Assembly (NCBI GenBank): GCA_004376325.1
Contig: SOKC01000123.1
Span: 1-35,622 of the forward strand
Direction of reading: 5' to 3'
DNA: 35,622 nt
Source: Actinomycetota bacterium
Lineage (GTDB): Bacteria > Actinomycetota > Humimicrobiia > Humimicrobiales > Humimicrobiaceae
Part shown: positions 9,159 to 18,172 of the stretch, in pieces
Numbering within the stretch: position 1 is the first letter of the stretch
Layout of the letters: every line of letters starts with the position of its first letter
Notes under the pieces: generated by a model
What the model saw: the letters and a program-made list of their open reading frames with translations, nothing else
Database searches by the model: none
What the model was told of the DNA's origin: nothing
Position numbers and translations under genes: made by a program

Positions 9159-10235
9159 ATGAATTTAGAAAGTCAAAATAAGAAATCAAAAAAAAGGTGG
9201 CTTATACTTAGAATCATAAATATTGTAGTTGTGGTGGGCCTTGGGGTATTTCTTGTTTACTATTTGTTAAATCAGATTGATATAGAAGATATTAAAAGTG
9301 CTTTTATTAATATTTATACACCTTCTCTTATAATTGGTTTAATTCTTATATTCTCAATTGATTTTTTTAGAGCCTATAGGGCAAAAATTTTAATAGGGTC
9401 TGGCAGAATCAGAATGGTTGATATGTTTTTGGTTTCCCTTATACGAAATGGCTTTAACATGGTTCTGCCTGCAAGGACAGGAGAACTATCCTATATTTAT
9501 GTTCTTAAAAGAAAATTTAAATTTCCTGTAGAGATTGGTATTTCAACGCTGATGATTGCACTTGTTTTTGATTTGATCATTGTTTTTTCAATGATTGTCA
9601 TTTCTATAATTATTGTGGGTATAAATAAATATGCTGTTTCTTCTACCAGTGTTATTTTAATTGCTGTAGCACTTCTTATTTCCTCTTTGCTGGTCTTATT
9701 TTATCTGTCAAAATTTGTAGGACTTTTTATTAAAATATTTGATAGAATTTTGTCAAAATATAGAGTAAGTAAAAGTAAAGTTATTCAAAATATATATAAA
9801 AAATTAGTTGAGACCAATAAAAATATTGAATTAATTAAAAAAAGGGGAATATACTGGAAAGTATATTTAATCTCAGTACCTTCTCGAATTTTAAAATATG
9901 CAGCTTATTATTTTTTGATTCATGCAGTACTTAAGCCTATGGGCTTTGGTTTTAATGATCTTTCCTACTGGGTTATTATACTGGCTACAGCAGCGGCAGA
10001 AATATCTGCTGTTCTGCCTACCCATTCCCTTGCGGGCCTGGGTACCTATCAAGGGGTATTTGCTCTTGCATTTATAATGTTAGGTTTTGGTAAAGAGATA
10101 TCTATTATAGTTGGGTTTAGCTACCATATTATAAATTTGATTTTTACTATAGCATGGTGCCTTATAGCAATGGTTATATTAAGCTTACCTGTCTATAGAA
10201 TAAAGGAACAAAAATATCAGGAAAGTGGAAAGTAA
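9159..10235 (+). CDS. UPF0104/LPG_synthase_TM family membrane protein (flippase-like), type B
   Basis: A 358-residue integral membrane protein with about eight TM segments of the family that includes the flippase half of MprF and the C-terminal half of archaeal AglD. Recognisable features are a positively charged N-terminus, RAYRAKIL, then NMVLPARTGELSYIYVLKR around 95-113, and the late loop LPTHSLAGLGTYQG. Members are thought to move polyprenyl-linked or lipid-linked sugars or amino-acylated lipids across the membrane. This copy resembles the one at 25990 (shared LP.R.GEL) more than the copies at 11091 and 29149. It sits between a glycosyltransferase and rfbD (6-base gap). No soluble synthase domain is attached, so it is not MprF. 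Confidence 0.85.
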   Translation: MNLESQNKKSKKRWLILRIINIVVVVGLGVFLVYYLLNQIDIEDIKSAFINIYTPSLIIGLILIFSIDFFRAYRAKILIGSGRIRMVDMFLVSLIRNGFNMVLPARTGELSYIYVLKRKFKFPVEIGISTLMIALVFDLIIVFSMIVISIIIVGINKYAVSSTSVILIAVALLISSLLVLFYLSKFVGLFIKIFDRILSKYRVSKSKVIQNIYKKLVETNKNIELIKKRGIYWKVYLISVPSRILKYAAYYFLIHAVLKPMGFGFNDLSYWVIILATAAAEISAVLPTHSLAGLGTYQGVFALAFIMLGFGKEISIIVGFSYHIINLIFTIAWCLIAMVILSLPVYRIKEQKYQESGK

Positions 10236-10241
10236 GATTTT

Positions 10242-11087
10242 ATGAAAATATTAATCACCGGAAGCAAGGGGCAGTTGGGCATTGAACTGATAGATATCGC
10301 TCCCCAGGAGCATAAGATTTTCGGGTATGATCTTGATATGGATATTACTGACAGGTTTGCTATTGAAAGCAGGTTTTCGAAAGTTAAGCCTGACCTGGTT
10401 ATTCATTGTGCTGCCTTTACCGATGTGGATGGATGTGAAGGCTTTAGGGACAAAGCTTTTTTGGTAAATAGCACAGGTACGGAAAATTTAGCAAAAGTTG
10501 CAAGAAAATATGACTGCGAATTTGTTTATATAAGCACAGATTATGTTTTTAATGGAAAGAAAGATATGCCTTATGTTGAGGAAGATATACCAGATCCTGT
10601 AAGCATATATGGAAAATCAAAGCTTGCTGGAGAGGAGGCAGTAACTAATATACTTGAAAAATTTTATATTTTAAGAACAACCGGGATTTACAGCAGGTAC
10701 GGCAAAAATTTTGTAGAAACAATAATAAGAGCTTCAAAAAATTGCAGAGAGCTTGAAGTAGTAGATGACCAGGTATGTACGCCAACCTATAGCCTGGATG
10801 TTGCTGAATGCATATATAAACTTATAGAAACTGGAATGTACGGCATCTATCATGCCACCAATGATGGACAATGTTCATGGTACCAGTTTACAAAAGAAAT
10901 CTTTAAAATCCTGGGTAAAAGGGTGACTGTAATTCCTGTTAAAAGTGGTAGATTGGGAGGAAGAGCTTCGAGGCCTTCTTATTCAGTGCTTGCTAACTTA
11001 AAACTTGAAAAAAATAAAATATATTTCATGAGACACTGGAAAGAGGCTTTAAAAGGTTTTTTAGAGAGTTGCAGGATAAATGGATAA
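10242..11087 (+). CDS. rfbD: dTDP-4-dehydrorhamnose reductase
   Basis: A 281-residue extended SDR that makes dTDP-L-rhamnose from dTDP-4-keto-L-rhamnose with NAD(P)H. Evidence: nucleotide-binding GSKGQLG at 7-13, IHCAAFTDVDGCE, STDYVFNG at 98-105, and YGKSK at 123-127 giving the catalytic Tyr123 and Lys127. The C-terminal RPSYSVL segment is typical of RmlD. Length matches the family. rfbA, rfbB and rfbC are not in the window, so they must be elsewhere. It is flanked by two flippase-like genes with gaps of only 6 and 3 bases, so it is in the same operon. Its presence supports rhamnose in the glycan and fits the WbbL-like GT2 domains nearby. Confidence 0.93.
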   Translation: MKILITGSKGQLGIELIDIAPQEHKIFGYDLDMDITDRFAIESRFSKVKPDLVIHCAAFTDVDGCEGFRDKAFLVNSTGTENLAKVARKYDCEFVYISTDYVFNGKKDMPYVEEDIPDPVSIYGKSKLAGEEAVTNILEKFYILRTTGIYSRYGKNFVETIIRASKNCRELEVVDDQVCTPTYSLDVAECIYKLIETGMYGIYHATNDGQCSWYQFTKEIFKILGKRVTVIPVKSGRLGGRASRPSYSVLANLKLEKNKIYFMRHWKEALKGFLESCRING

Positions 11088-11090
11088 ACA

Positions 11091-12059
11091 ATGAATAAAA
11101 AAATAGGAAATATTATAAGAATTGTAGTAAGTCTTTCCCTTCTTTCATTTTTAATTTACAGGAATAAAGATAACTTTGAAAGCATTATAGATAAATTAAA
11201 GGATCTTAATGTAACTTTTTTGGTTATAGCTGTGCTTCTCTATACTTTAGCTTTAGCCTGTATACCATTGAGGTGGGGAATACTGCTTAAAGCTCATAAT
11301 TATTATATTTCAGGTAGTTTCCTGCTGCAGTCTGCATTTATTGGCTTTTTTTATAATAATCTGCTTCCAACGAGTATAGGCGGAGATTTTTATCGTGTAT
11401 ATGATCTTTATAAAAATAAGAATGTACCCATCAATGAAAACATTTCTGCTGTGGTTATGGAAAGAGTCATTGGCAACATAACCGGTATAACTTATTTTAT
11501 ATTTTCTTTTGCTTTTGGTATATTTGGATATCTAACCAGGGGGACTAAAATAGGGCTGGCAATTTCGCTTTTTGTTATTTTATTTTTTTTTACCCTGCTT
11601 TTCAGGCCAAGGCTGTTTAAAATACATGTCCTGCTTGCAAGATATAGAATCTTTTCTAAAATAAGGCCTAAGCTAAAGTCTTTTCACCAAATTCTTGTAA
11701 GTTACAGGTATAAGATTAAACACCTGTCTATAAGTTTTTTTTATAGTTTACTGCTGCAATTAATCTTTATGACCAGTCATTATTTTGTTTCACTGTCCCT
11801 GGGACTTGACCTTAAATTTTATATGTTCATTTTTGCAGTGCCTTTTGCTTCTTTAGCTGCGAGTATTCCTATTTCTATTGGTGGTATTGGAATAAGAGAG
11901 AATGCAATTGTTTTTGCAGTGATGAGTTTTGGTGTGGTGGAAAGTCAGGCAACTCTATTTTCTTTTATTATTTTATTTATTATTTTATTTAATGGACTGC
12001 TTGGAGGGATTGTATATTTATTTAAAAATATTTTTTACAGATCCAGAGGTATAATTTAA
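11091..12059 (+). CDS. UPF0104/LPG_synthase_TM family membrane protein (flippase-like), type A
   Basis: A 322-residue polytopic membrane protein of the same family as the 9159 gene but of another subgroup. Diagnostic stretches are GFFYNNLLPTSIGGDFYRVY around 84-103 and PISIGGIGIRENAIVFAVM near the C-terminus, which closely match the copy at 29149. About eight TM helices. Probably translocates a lipid-linked sugar or related amphipath. It begins 3 bases after the rfbD stop, so the two are tightly coupled. A weak GGA lies before the ATG. Substrate unknown. Confidence 0.85.
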   Translation: MNKKIGNIIRIVVSLSLLSFLIYRNKDNFESIIDKLKDLNVTFLVIAVLLYTLALACIPLRWGILLKAHNYYISGSFLLQSAFIGFFYNNLLPTSIGGDFYRVYDLYKNKNVPINENISAVVMERVIGNITGITYFIFSFAFGIFGYLTRGTKIGLAISLFVILFFFTLLFRPRLFKIHVLLARYRIFSKIRPKLKSFHQILVSYRYKIKHLSISFFYSLLLQLIFMTSHYFVSLSLGLDLKFYMFIFAVPFASLAASIPISIGGIGIRENAIVFAVMSFGVVESQATLFSFIILFIILFNGLLGGIVYLFKNIFYRSRGII

Positions 12060-12078
12060 TTGTTTGGAAGTTATAACC

Positions 12079-12954
12079 ATGAAGAAAAATAGAGGAAAAA
12101 TTCTTTCTACTATAATATTATTTATTATTATTGTTTTACCTGTAATTACTGCTAATTCCTGCAATTCTTCTATAGAATCAGAAAAACAATTAAAGGAAGA
12201 GGAATCACAATATCCCACATCAAATAATTACCAGGGCCTTAGGACAGAAACAAAGAATATAAATTTAGAGGAATTGGTTGATAACTACCCCAGGATAGTT
12301 TGTTTTGGAGATTCAGTTACCTTTGGATGGAATGTAGATTATAAGGATTCTTATCCTAATATATTGGAAAAACTATTACAGAAGGATTATCCAAAGGTAA
12401 AGGTTATTAACAGTGGTATTGGCGGAGACACAGTAATAGATGCTTATAATCGATTAGAAAGTGATGTTATTAGTTTTGAACCTCATTTAGTTATAATTAA
12501 TCTTGGACTAAATGATGGCTGGATCCAGGAGGTGGTTGAAGATGGAAACGGTGGTGAAGTTGAAGAGCCTTCAGATAATGAAAATAAAGAGATAGGTTTA
12601 AACACCAATGTTGATCTTGAAACTTTTAAGAAATATTATTGCGACATCATAGAGATAATAGAGTTAGCAGATATTAAAATCATTTTAATGGGAATAAACC
12701 CGGTTCTCGGTGATCCTTCTCTTGTAAATGATAATATCGCAGGAGGGCAGATAGAAATTTATAAAATGTATAATGAGCAAGTTAGAGAAATAGGTTTAGA
12801 TAGTAATCTGGTCTATTTAGATTTATGGAGTATCTTTAACCAGGATTATAAAGCTCATGATTATTTGCAGAATGATGGCATTCATCCTGATGAGAATGGG
12901 TTAGAACTAATAGCAAAAAGTATATATGATGCTTTAAAAATATGTGATTTTTAA
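12079..12954 (+). CDS. Exported SGNH/GDSL hydrolase
   Basis: A 291-residue hydrolase with an N-terminal signal segment (LSTIILFIIIVLPVIT, residues 9-24) followed by ANSC at 25-28, an imperfect lipobox (Asn at -2), so lipidation is uncertain. SGNH blocks: GDSVT at 77-81 (Ser79 nucleophile), GIGGD at 113-117, GLND at 143-146 (Asn145) and DGIH at 266-269 (Asp266, His269). An acidic insert lies between 153 and 175. Enzymes of this type remove or add acyl groups on cell-surface glycans. The start is the ATG at 12079, because GGAAG lies 8 bases before it; an in-frame TTG at 12064 has no such site. It follows the flippase gene by 19 bases. Substrate unknown. Confidence 0.85.
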   Translation: MKKNRGKILSTIILFIIIVLPVITANSCNSSIESEKQLKEEESQYPTSNNYQGLRTETKNINLEELVDNYPRIVCFGDSVTFGWNVDYKDSYPNILEKLLQKDYPKVKVINSGIGGDTVIDAYNRLESDVISFEPHLVIINLGLNDGWIQEVVEDGNGGEVEEPSDNENKEIGLNTNVDLETFKKYYCDIIEIIELADIKIILMGINPVLGDPSLVNDNIAGGQIEIYKMYNEQVREIGLDSNLVYLDLWSIFNQDYKAHDYLQNDGIHPDENGLELIAKSIYDALKICDF

Positions 12955-13036
12955 TAAATAGTTAAAGTTAAGTTTAGAAGAAAATATAATTTATTTTGTT
13001 TTAATTATAAAAATTTTTATGGTGATTGTATTAATT

Positions 13037-13064
13037 TTGAATTAAAATCTATAATATTTAGAAT
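13037..13064 (+). promoter_or_regulatory. Candidate promoter before the GT-C gene
   Basis: TTGAAT at 13037-13042 and TAGAAT at 13059-13064 are separated by 16 bases, in the 138-base gap between the SGNH hydrolase gene and the gene at 13093. Four of six and five of six bases match the sigma-A consensus. The surrounding sequence is very AT-rich, so this is only a candidate. Confidence 0.33.
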
Positions 13065-13092
13065 ATAAGGTAACACAAAAGACGAGAATGCT

Positions 13093-14412
13093 ATGAGGGT
13101 TAAATCATTTTTTAGAAGTATTGGTAAAGTAATAGTAACCAAAGAAATTTTTGAGAATAAAAACTTATTAAGACTTCTTTATAAATATTTTCTTGTTGGT
13201 ATGCTTATTAGATTAATTCTTCTGCCATTTTTTTTCCAAAGAGATTTGTTATCAACTTATCAAAGAGCAGCACAGACTGTTTTTGGAGGTAATTTAGGTT
13301 CTGACTTTCAGCAGTTTATAATCAATTCTATTCATTCAATTTATTTATTTATAATAAAATCTATTTTACCAATAGTTGGTGAATATTCTGAAATACTACT
13401 TCAAACTGATACCTGGTCTTCCTGGGTTAATTTTATTAGTAGTGAAAATGTCTTCATAGTTATATCTCTATTTAAGGTACTATACCTTATATTTGATATT
13501 TTATGCATGTTCCTGGTTATGCGGCTTTTATTTGACGATGAACCGGAAAAGAAGCTAAAAGTTTTCAAACTTTGGGTTTTAAATCCTTTTGTGATATTCA
13601 TACTTTATATATTCGCAAGGCATGATATTATAGGGATTTTTTTAACTCTTGTTGCTCTACTTCTGGCAAAGTATAAAAGGAAGTACTGGGCAATTTTTGT
13701 TCTGGCTCTTGCTGTAGCGGCCAGGTTTTTCCCTATGATGATTCTTCCTATTTTAATTTTTTACCTGGCAGATAAGAAGAAAGATTATATTATTTTATTT
13801 TCAGCGGGTATCTCAGGTCTTATTGCAGTTGAGATATTCTCATACTTTTATTTTGGAAGAAGTGTAATATTTTCGCTTATTAATACACAACACTTTAATT
13901 ACATACTTTCTTCTAAATTAGAACTGGTAATTCATGATAGAATATTTATATTTATTGCAGTGTATATAATAATTATTCTAAGCTATTTGCATATCAGGAA
14001 AAAAACATTTGATATATTTTTAAATTATTGTGCCATTATTTACTTGATGTATGTAAGTATATGCTATTTTCATCCTCAATATCTTTTGTGGGTTGTGCCT
14101 TTCTTGATTTTAATTTTTGTTAGAAAAAAAGTACTTTACAGGTATCACTGGGTTCAATTTGCTTTACTTATGGTTATATTAATATATTGGGGAGATCTTG
14201 TAACAAAATTTGTTCTAGCCCCAATAGACCCAAAATACTTTATTTATTTAACAGGTCCTATACCAATTATAAATAGATTTTATAGTCCTTCCAAGTTTGT
14301 AAATATATTTAGAAGTGTTTTTACTGGAGTATCATTATGGATGATATATTTAATATACAAGGAGAATAAAAATATTTCGTTAGAAAACTCTATAAATAAT
14401 AATAAAAAATAG
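13093..14412 (+). CDS. GT-C membrane glycosyltransferase (PIG-M/GT87-like)
   Basis: A 439-residue protein with about ten TM helices. The fold signs are a long first extracytoplasmic loop (LLSTYQRAAQ onward), the ARHDIIGIFLTLVALLLA motif near 175-192 (compare the RYD.LPALL motif of bacterial GT-C enzymes), AARFFPMMILPILI, and CYFHPQYLLWVVPF near the C-terminal third. Such enzymes use polyprenyl-phosphate sugars as donors on the outer membrane face. It follows a 138-base gap, so it may have its own promoter. The gene at 14429 begins 16 bases later. Family at fold level is good; donor and acceptor are unknown. Confidence 0.72.
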   Translation: MRVKSFFRSIGKVIVTKEIFENKNLLRLLYKYFLVGMLIRLILLPFFFQRDLLSTYQRAAQTVFGGNLGSDFQQFIINSIHSIYLFIIKSILPIVGEYSEILLQTDTWSSWVNFISSENVFIVISLFKVLYLIFDILCMFLVMRLLFDDEPEKKLKVFKLWVLNPFVIFILYIFARHDIIGIFLTLVALLLAKYKRKYWAIFVLALAVAARFFPMMILPILIFYLADKKKDYIILFSAGISGLIAVEIFSYFYFGRSVIFSLINTQHFNYILSSKLELVIHDRIFIFIAVYIIIILSYLHIRKKTFDIFLNYCAIIYLMYVSICYFHPQYLLWVVPFLILIFVRKKVLYRYHWVQFALLMVILIYWGDLVTKFVLAPIDPKYFIYLTGPIPIINRFYSPSKFVNIFRSVFTGVSLWMIYLIYKENKNISLENSINNNKK

Positions 14413-14428
14413 CTTAGAAAAAAGTAAT

Positions 14429-15148
14429 ATGAATATAAGTATTAAAGTTTTAAAACTAATCCTATTTAGTCTATTGATATTTCTAATTTTAGTAATTGGT
14501 ACTGGGTGCAACGGAATATTTTTTATTCCAGGGGCTAGTTATGGATATTACATATGGGAGGATAGTGAAGATAATATTCATATTGCCTGGAGCATAGATA
14601 GAAAAGAATCAGTTTTTAGTGGGTGGATTGCTACAGATGGTAAAATTAATGAATATAATTTATTGGGGTGGGAGGAAAATGATAGTATAAAATTATCTGA
14701 AGATTCTAGCAGGATTGAATTTAATGCTTCACTTGACGAAAATGATTATTCGGATGAAATTATTCTTGTTATAGATAATTATAGCTATTTAGAGTTTGAT
14801 CTAAGAATAAATGATGGATATGATCTTTCCAGAATTAATATTGGAGAATTTATAAATAGTCCTAAAGATAATATTTTTAGGATAGAAAAAGGTTACTTTA
14901 ACCAATTAAATAAAAAACCGTGGTATCAGAAACATCCATTATCCGGACTGTTTTATAAGCTTTCAGCCAACATCATTTTCAGCTTAGTCTATATATTCAT
15001 ATTAGGAGTAATAATTATTGAAATACTTAGAGTAACTGTGATAAGAAGAAGTAGCAGATACTGGTGGTATATTGTTATTTCATATTGTGTTTTGATTTTG
15101 ATAGATTCAGGAGTATATTTGTTTTTAACAAAATTAAGTTTTATTTGA
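14429..15148 (+). CDS. Uncharacterised exported membrane-anchored protein
   Basis: A 239-residue protein that I do not recognise. The N-terminus has a hydrophobic signal (ILFSLLIFLILVIG) ending in GTGC, close to a lipobox (Cys27), so it may be a lipoprotein. Residues 35-150 form an extracytoplasmic, acidic, beta-rich domain (WEDSEDNIHIAWSIDRKESVFSG). Two TM helices follow (about 172-197 and 210-235). Its small spacing after the GT-C gene (16 bases) suggests a shared transcript and perhaps an accessory role for that enzyme. No catalytic motif seen. It converges on the gene ending at 15200, with a weak inverted repeat (AACAACA 15171-15177 / TGTTGTT 15204-15210) between them. Confidence 0.72.
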   Translation: MNISIKVLKLILFSLLIFLILVIGTGCNGIFFIPGASYGYYIWEDSEDNIHIAWSIDRKESVFSGWIATDGKINEYNLLGWEENDSIKLSEDSSRIEFNASLDENDYSDEIILVIDNYSYLEFDLRINDGYDLSRINIGEFINSPKDNIFRIEKGYFNQLNKKPWYQKHPLSGLFYKLSANIIFSLVYIFILGVIIIEILRVTVIRRSSRYWWYIVISYCVLILIDSGVYLFLTKLSFI

Positions 15149-15199
15149 ACAAATTCACAAAGATAATATTAACAACATCATCTCTTGCTTGAATTAGCT

Positions 15200-16774
15200 T
15201 TATTGTTGTTGATTATAATTTTTTATTTCTGTTACATCAAAAAAGTTATAAGGCTGCCAGTATGGTGAATAATAACATTTATCTTCCAGTAATTCATAAT
15301 CTCCATCAAAATAAATATTAAAAATTAATCTAAAAGTATTAACAGGAGTTATAGAATCATATAAAAGATTGCTACCATTTTGTGGTAAGTAGTATGCATT
15401 TAATATGAATGTACTTTCTCTAAGCATTTCAGCAGTTGGGTAAAGCCATCCAATATTAGCAGGATCTTCCCTATCGCCATGAGGGTCGCCAAGTGTTAAC
15501 CGTGCACCATGATCTCCCTGAAGTACTATAATTGGAGGGACTTCTGATTTTGATAAAATTTCTTCAATAAGAATTTTAAGCTTACTATTTACAAAAATTA
15601 ACTGATTCAAGTATTTTTCCTTATCCCAATATGCGGCTAATTTATATTCAGCTTCAGGAATAAGTTCACCATTAGCACCAAAGAAAAATGGAGGATGAGG
15701 AGTCATTATGTGTGCGAAAATATATTTTGGTCCCTCTATTTGGTGTACTTTGGCAAGATTTGAGAAAGAATATAGCACCTTTTGTATGCCAGAATCAACA
15801 ATAATATATTTCTCAAATGGTTTTAACATGGTTGTTTGAATTAGTAATATATTAAATTCATTAAACCTATTAACTCGAATGCTTATATCTGCATTTCTGT
15901 TTCTATCTGTGGGACCCCAGCCTGAACTATCAAAGTGGACAAACTGATATCCTTTTGAATGTAAAAATTTCCAAACATTACTATTTGTAATCATCTGGTA
16001 AGGTATTGTCCTATCATCAGATTCTAATCCTACCTTATCACTTAGATAATTAATATATTCCATATTAAGTGATGATGCTAAGGATGAGGTAGTCCATGGA
16101 TAATTACACCGGCTTTTAGAAGCTACATAGAAACCTTTTTCAGTTAAAAAATTGATAAATTCATGATTATCATAATCATAAAATTCTTCCAGAGAACTTT
16201 CCCCAGCGTAACCATCAAGAATTATATAATAGATATCTGGTAATTCAGTCAGGCTTTCGGATATAACAGCTTCTCCATCTTGTAATACTATACTGCTGTC
16301 TTCTTGTATATCTCTTGTTTTAAACTTATAGAATCCAATATTTACCAGAGAAAATAAAACCAGGACAACAGCTATCACGTTTAAAATATTACTAAAGTTA
16401 CGTAAATTTTTTTTTGTCCTTATAGTAAAATAAGTACCTAAAATAAATAATATAAGCCAGACAACCAGTAAGTATCTATGCCCGCCAATTACAAAATTAC
16501 CTATTTTAAAACCCTTTATTTGCTCATAAATACGACCGTAAGAAAAAAATAAAAATAAAAATATAGATACAATGATTCCTGCTTTTCTACTATCTTTTTT
16601 AAGGATTAACCATAACAAACCTACAGCAATGATAGTGAAACCTAATATAATAGCTATTGGTATTAAAATTTCAGATAATGAGACTATTGAAAGTTTTCCA
16701 ATATTATAAGAGTAAAGAAATAAAATAGGAAATATAGCAAATAAAAATGGATGAATAATAAATGTTTTTTTCAT
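15200..16774 (-). CDS. Membrane alkaline-phosphatase-superfamily (sulfatase/LTA-synthase-like) enzyme
   Basis: A 524-residue protein with four to five N-terminal TM helices (to about residue 148) and an extracytoplasmic alkaline-phosphatase-fold domain. Metal and active-site signs are YIILDGYAGE (Asp187), a Thr in PWTTSSLASSLN around 226-237 as the probable nucleophile, HIMTPHPPF (His360) and QGDHGAR (Asp421, His422). Enzymes with this layout include sulfatases, lipoteichoic-acid synthases and phosphoethanolamine transferases; a Thr nucleophile instead of the sulfatase Cys/Ser maturation motif CxPxR favours a phospho-alcohol transferase or hydrolase. It begins 6 bases after the methyltransferase gene and is last in the three-gene leftward module. 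Confidence 0.82.
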   Translation of the reverse strand: MKKTFIIHPFLFAIFPILFLYSYNIGKLSIVSLSEILIPIAIILGFTIIAVGLLWLILKKDSRKAGIIVSIFLFLFFSYGRIYEQIKGFKIGNFVIGGHRYLLVVWLILFILGTYFTIRTKKNLRNFSNILNVIAVVLVLFSLVNIGFYKFKTRDIQEDSSIVLQDGEAVISESLTELPDIYYIILDGYAGESSLEEFYDYDNHEFINFLTEKGFYVASKSRCNYPWTTSSLASSLNMEYINYLSDKVGLESDDRTIPYQMITNSNVWKFLHSKGYQFVHFDSSGWGPTDRNRNADISIRVNRFNEFNILLIQTTMLKPFEKYIIVDSGIQKVLYSFSNLAKVHQIEGPKYIFAHIMTPHPPFFFGANGELIPEAEYKLAAYWDKEKYLNQLIFVNSKLKILIEEILSKSEVPPIIVLQGDHGARLTLGDPHGDREDPANIGWLYPTAEMLRESTFILNAYYLPQNGSNLLYDSITPVNTFRLIFNIYFDGDYELLEDKCYYSPYWQPYNFFDVTEIKNYNQQQ

Positions 16775-16780
16775 AATATT

Positions 16781-18172
16781 TTAATTCTCTTTCTTCTTCA
16801 TTAAATACATGGTTCTTTTAGAATCCTTAATATTCTCAGCATTTTTTATAGTAAAATATTTTTTAAATTCAATCTCAAAGTTTTGCTGTGTATAATCAGG
16901 AAAAATATCTTCTCTTGTTGACAGGAGTCTTTGAACCTGAGAGTCGTCTTTGGGGACAAATTCAATGATGAGTGATTTACAGATTGAATTGAAGAAATTT
17001 GCGATTTTACCAATTGGAAGGTTATTAGAAATGGCTAAATGATGAATTAAAGCAAGAGCGAAAGCTGTGTCTGTTGGTCCACGTTCAATAAGAGACATTC
17101 TCTCCTGATTTTCCCAGCCAATAGCAGGACTTGGGTTAGTTAAGTCAAGCAGTAATGGGATAATATTAGTTTCACCCTTTTTAACGCTTCTGAGGTAATT
17201 TTTTTCAACTGCAGCAGGATCGATGTCAAAAGAGATTGTATGTATTCTCCTGTTGCTGGCAATACGACTAAACAAACCATCATTTGCACCGAGATCCCAA
17301 ACAGTTTCTGGATTAATCATATCCAAAAATTTAGCTACAATCTCCTTTTTATGATCAATTGCTGCTGGAGAATAGTTAGTATCTTCATAATAATCAGCCC
17401 ATTCAGTTCCTTTAGCTTTCCAATACATTTTACGGGTAGCAGATTCTAAGCTGTCTATAAGACCCATGAAAGACAGGCGGCTTATTTTATGTCCACCTAT
17501 TTTTACTGCTTTGTCAGCATAGTGTTTTTGGCTTTTGGCGTGAAGATGAATATGAGAAAGCAGTGAAGCCTTAAAACTGGTACTTGATGGAAGAAGAGAA
17601 CTTGCCAGATCTAAGGGTATTCCATCTATAAAAATTCTAAATAATTGATTTAGTCGAATATCTTTATAGCTCATTAGTGCCAGGGGTGCAAGAAAATGCT
17701 GACATACCTGTCTGTATGCAATCCAGGATTGTCCTGGATGATATTTCTCGAAAGAAAGTGTATCAATAAAGGTTGGCCTGCCTTTTCTGAATTGTATATT
17801 ATAAGCGCTACAATCTTTTAAAGTCATTTCAAAGTCCATTGCTATTTTCTGGATCTTAAAAGTGGCTAGTGCTGCATCCTTTAGTTGACTGAAGCACCAT
17901 TCATAAGGATATGATATAAATGGTATGGGCTCAGGTTTTATTATTTTATATGCTTTATCAGGTTCTAAACCATCAATATCAATTTCTTTATGAGGAATAA
18001 GCAAATTTGTATCCACAAGAGTCTTATAAAGACCGGATTCCATAAGATGGTCATAATTTTCTTTATATATGGTATTTATCTGACGGTAAATCGAACCATC
18101 TTTATAAAAAAGAAATCCGCACGGATCCCTAAATGAGCTTGGTTCATTAACACTAGTTTTTATCTTGTCCAT
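16781..18172 (-). CDS. Two-domain SAM-dependent methyltransferase, NoeA-like
   Basis: A 463-residue cytoplasmic protein. The C-terminal part is a class I methyltransferase: VWDLGANDG at 291-299 (SAM motif I), FDID at 315-318, then FALALIHHL. The N-terminal part contains LKDCSAYNIQFRKGRPTFID (about 118-137), which looks like the catalytic loop and metal Asp of kinase-fold phosphotransferases (D-x4-N then D); whether it is active is unknown. The start is the ATG at 18172, because AGGAG lies 8 bases before it; a longer frame to 18241 would overlap the upstream gene by 89 bases and lacks such a site. It overlaps the end of the small upstream gene by 20 bases. Proteins annotated as nodulation NoeA-related methyltransferases have this layout (recalled, not searched). 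Acceptor unknown. Confidence 0.82.
   Translation of the reverse strand: MDKIKTSVNEPSSFRDPCGFLFYKDGSIYRQINTIYKENYDHLMESGLYKTLVDTNLLIPHKEIDIDGLEPDKAYKIIKPEPIPFISYPYEWCFSQLKDAALATFKIQKIAMDFEMTLKDCSAYNIQFRKGRPTFIDTLSFEKYHPGQSWIAYRQVCQHFLAPLALMSYKDIRLNQLFRIFIDGIPLDLASSLLPSSTSFKASLLSHIHLHAKSQKHYADKAVKIGGHKISRLSFMGLIDSLESATRKMYWKAKGTEWADYYEDTNYSPAAIDHKKEIVAKFLDMINPETVWDLGANDGLFSRIASNRRIHTISFDIDPAAVEKNYLRSVKKGETNIIPLLLDLTNPSPAIGWENQERMSLIERGPTDTAFALALIHHLAISNNLPIGKIANFFNSICKSLIIEFVPKDDSQVQRLLSTREDIFPDYTQQNFEIEFKKYFTIKNAENIKDSKRTMYLMKKKEN

Noticed and set aside
9159..10235. Annotation of the flippase-like proteins as MprF lysyl-phosphatidylglycerol synthases
   Set aside because: None of the four copies has the soluble C-terminal aminoacyl-transferase domain; they are about 320-360 residues of TM helices only.
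15171..15210. AACAACA / TGTTGTT inverted repeat between convergent genes, as a bidirectional terminator
   Set aside because: The loop is 26 bases and the stem is short and GC-poor; one arm lies inside the end of the sulfatase-like gene.
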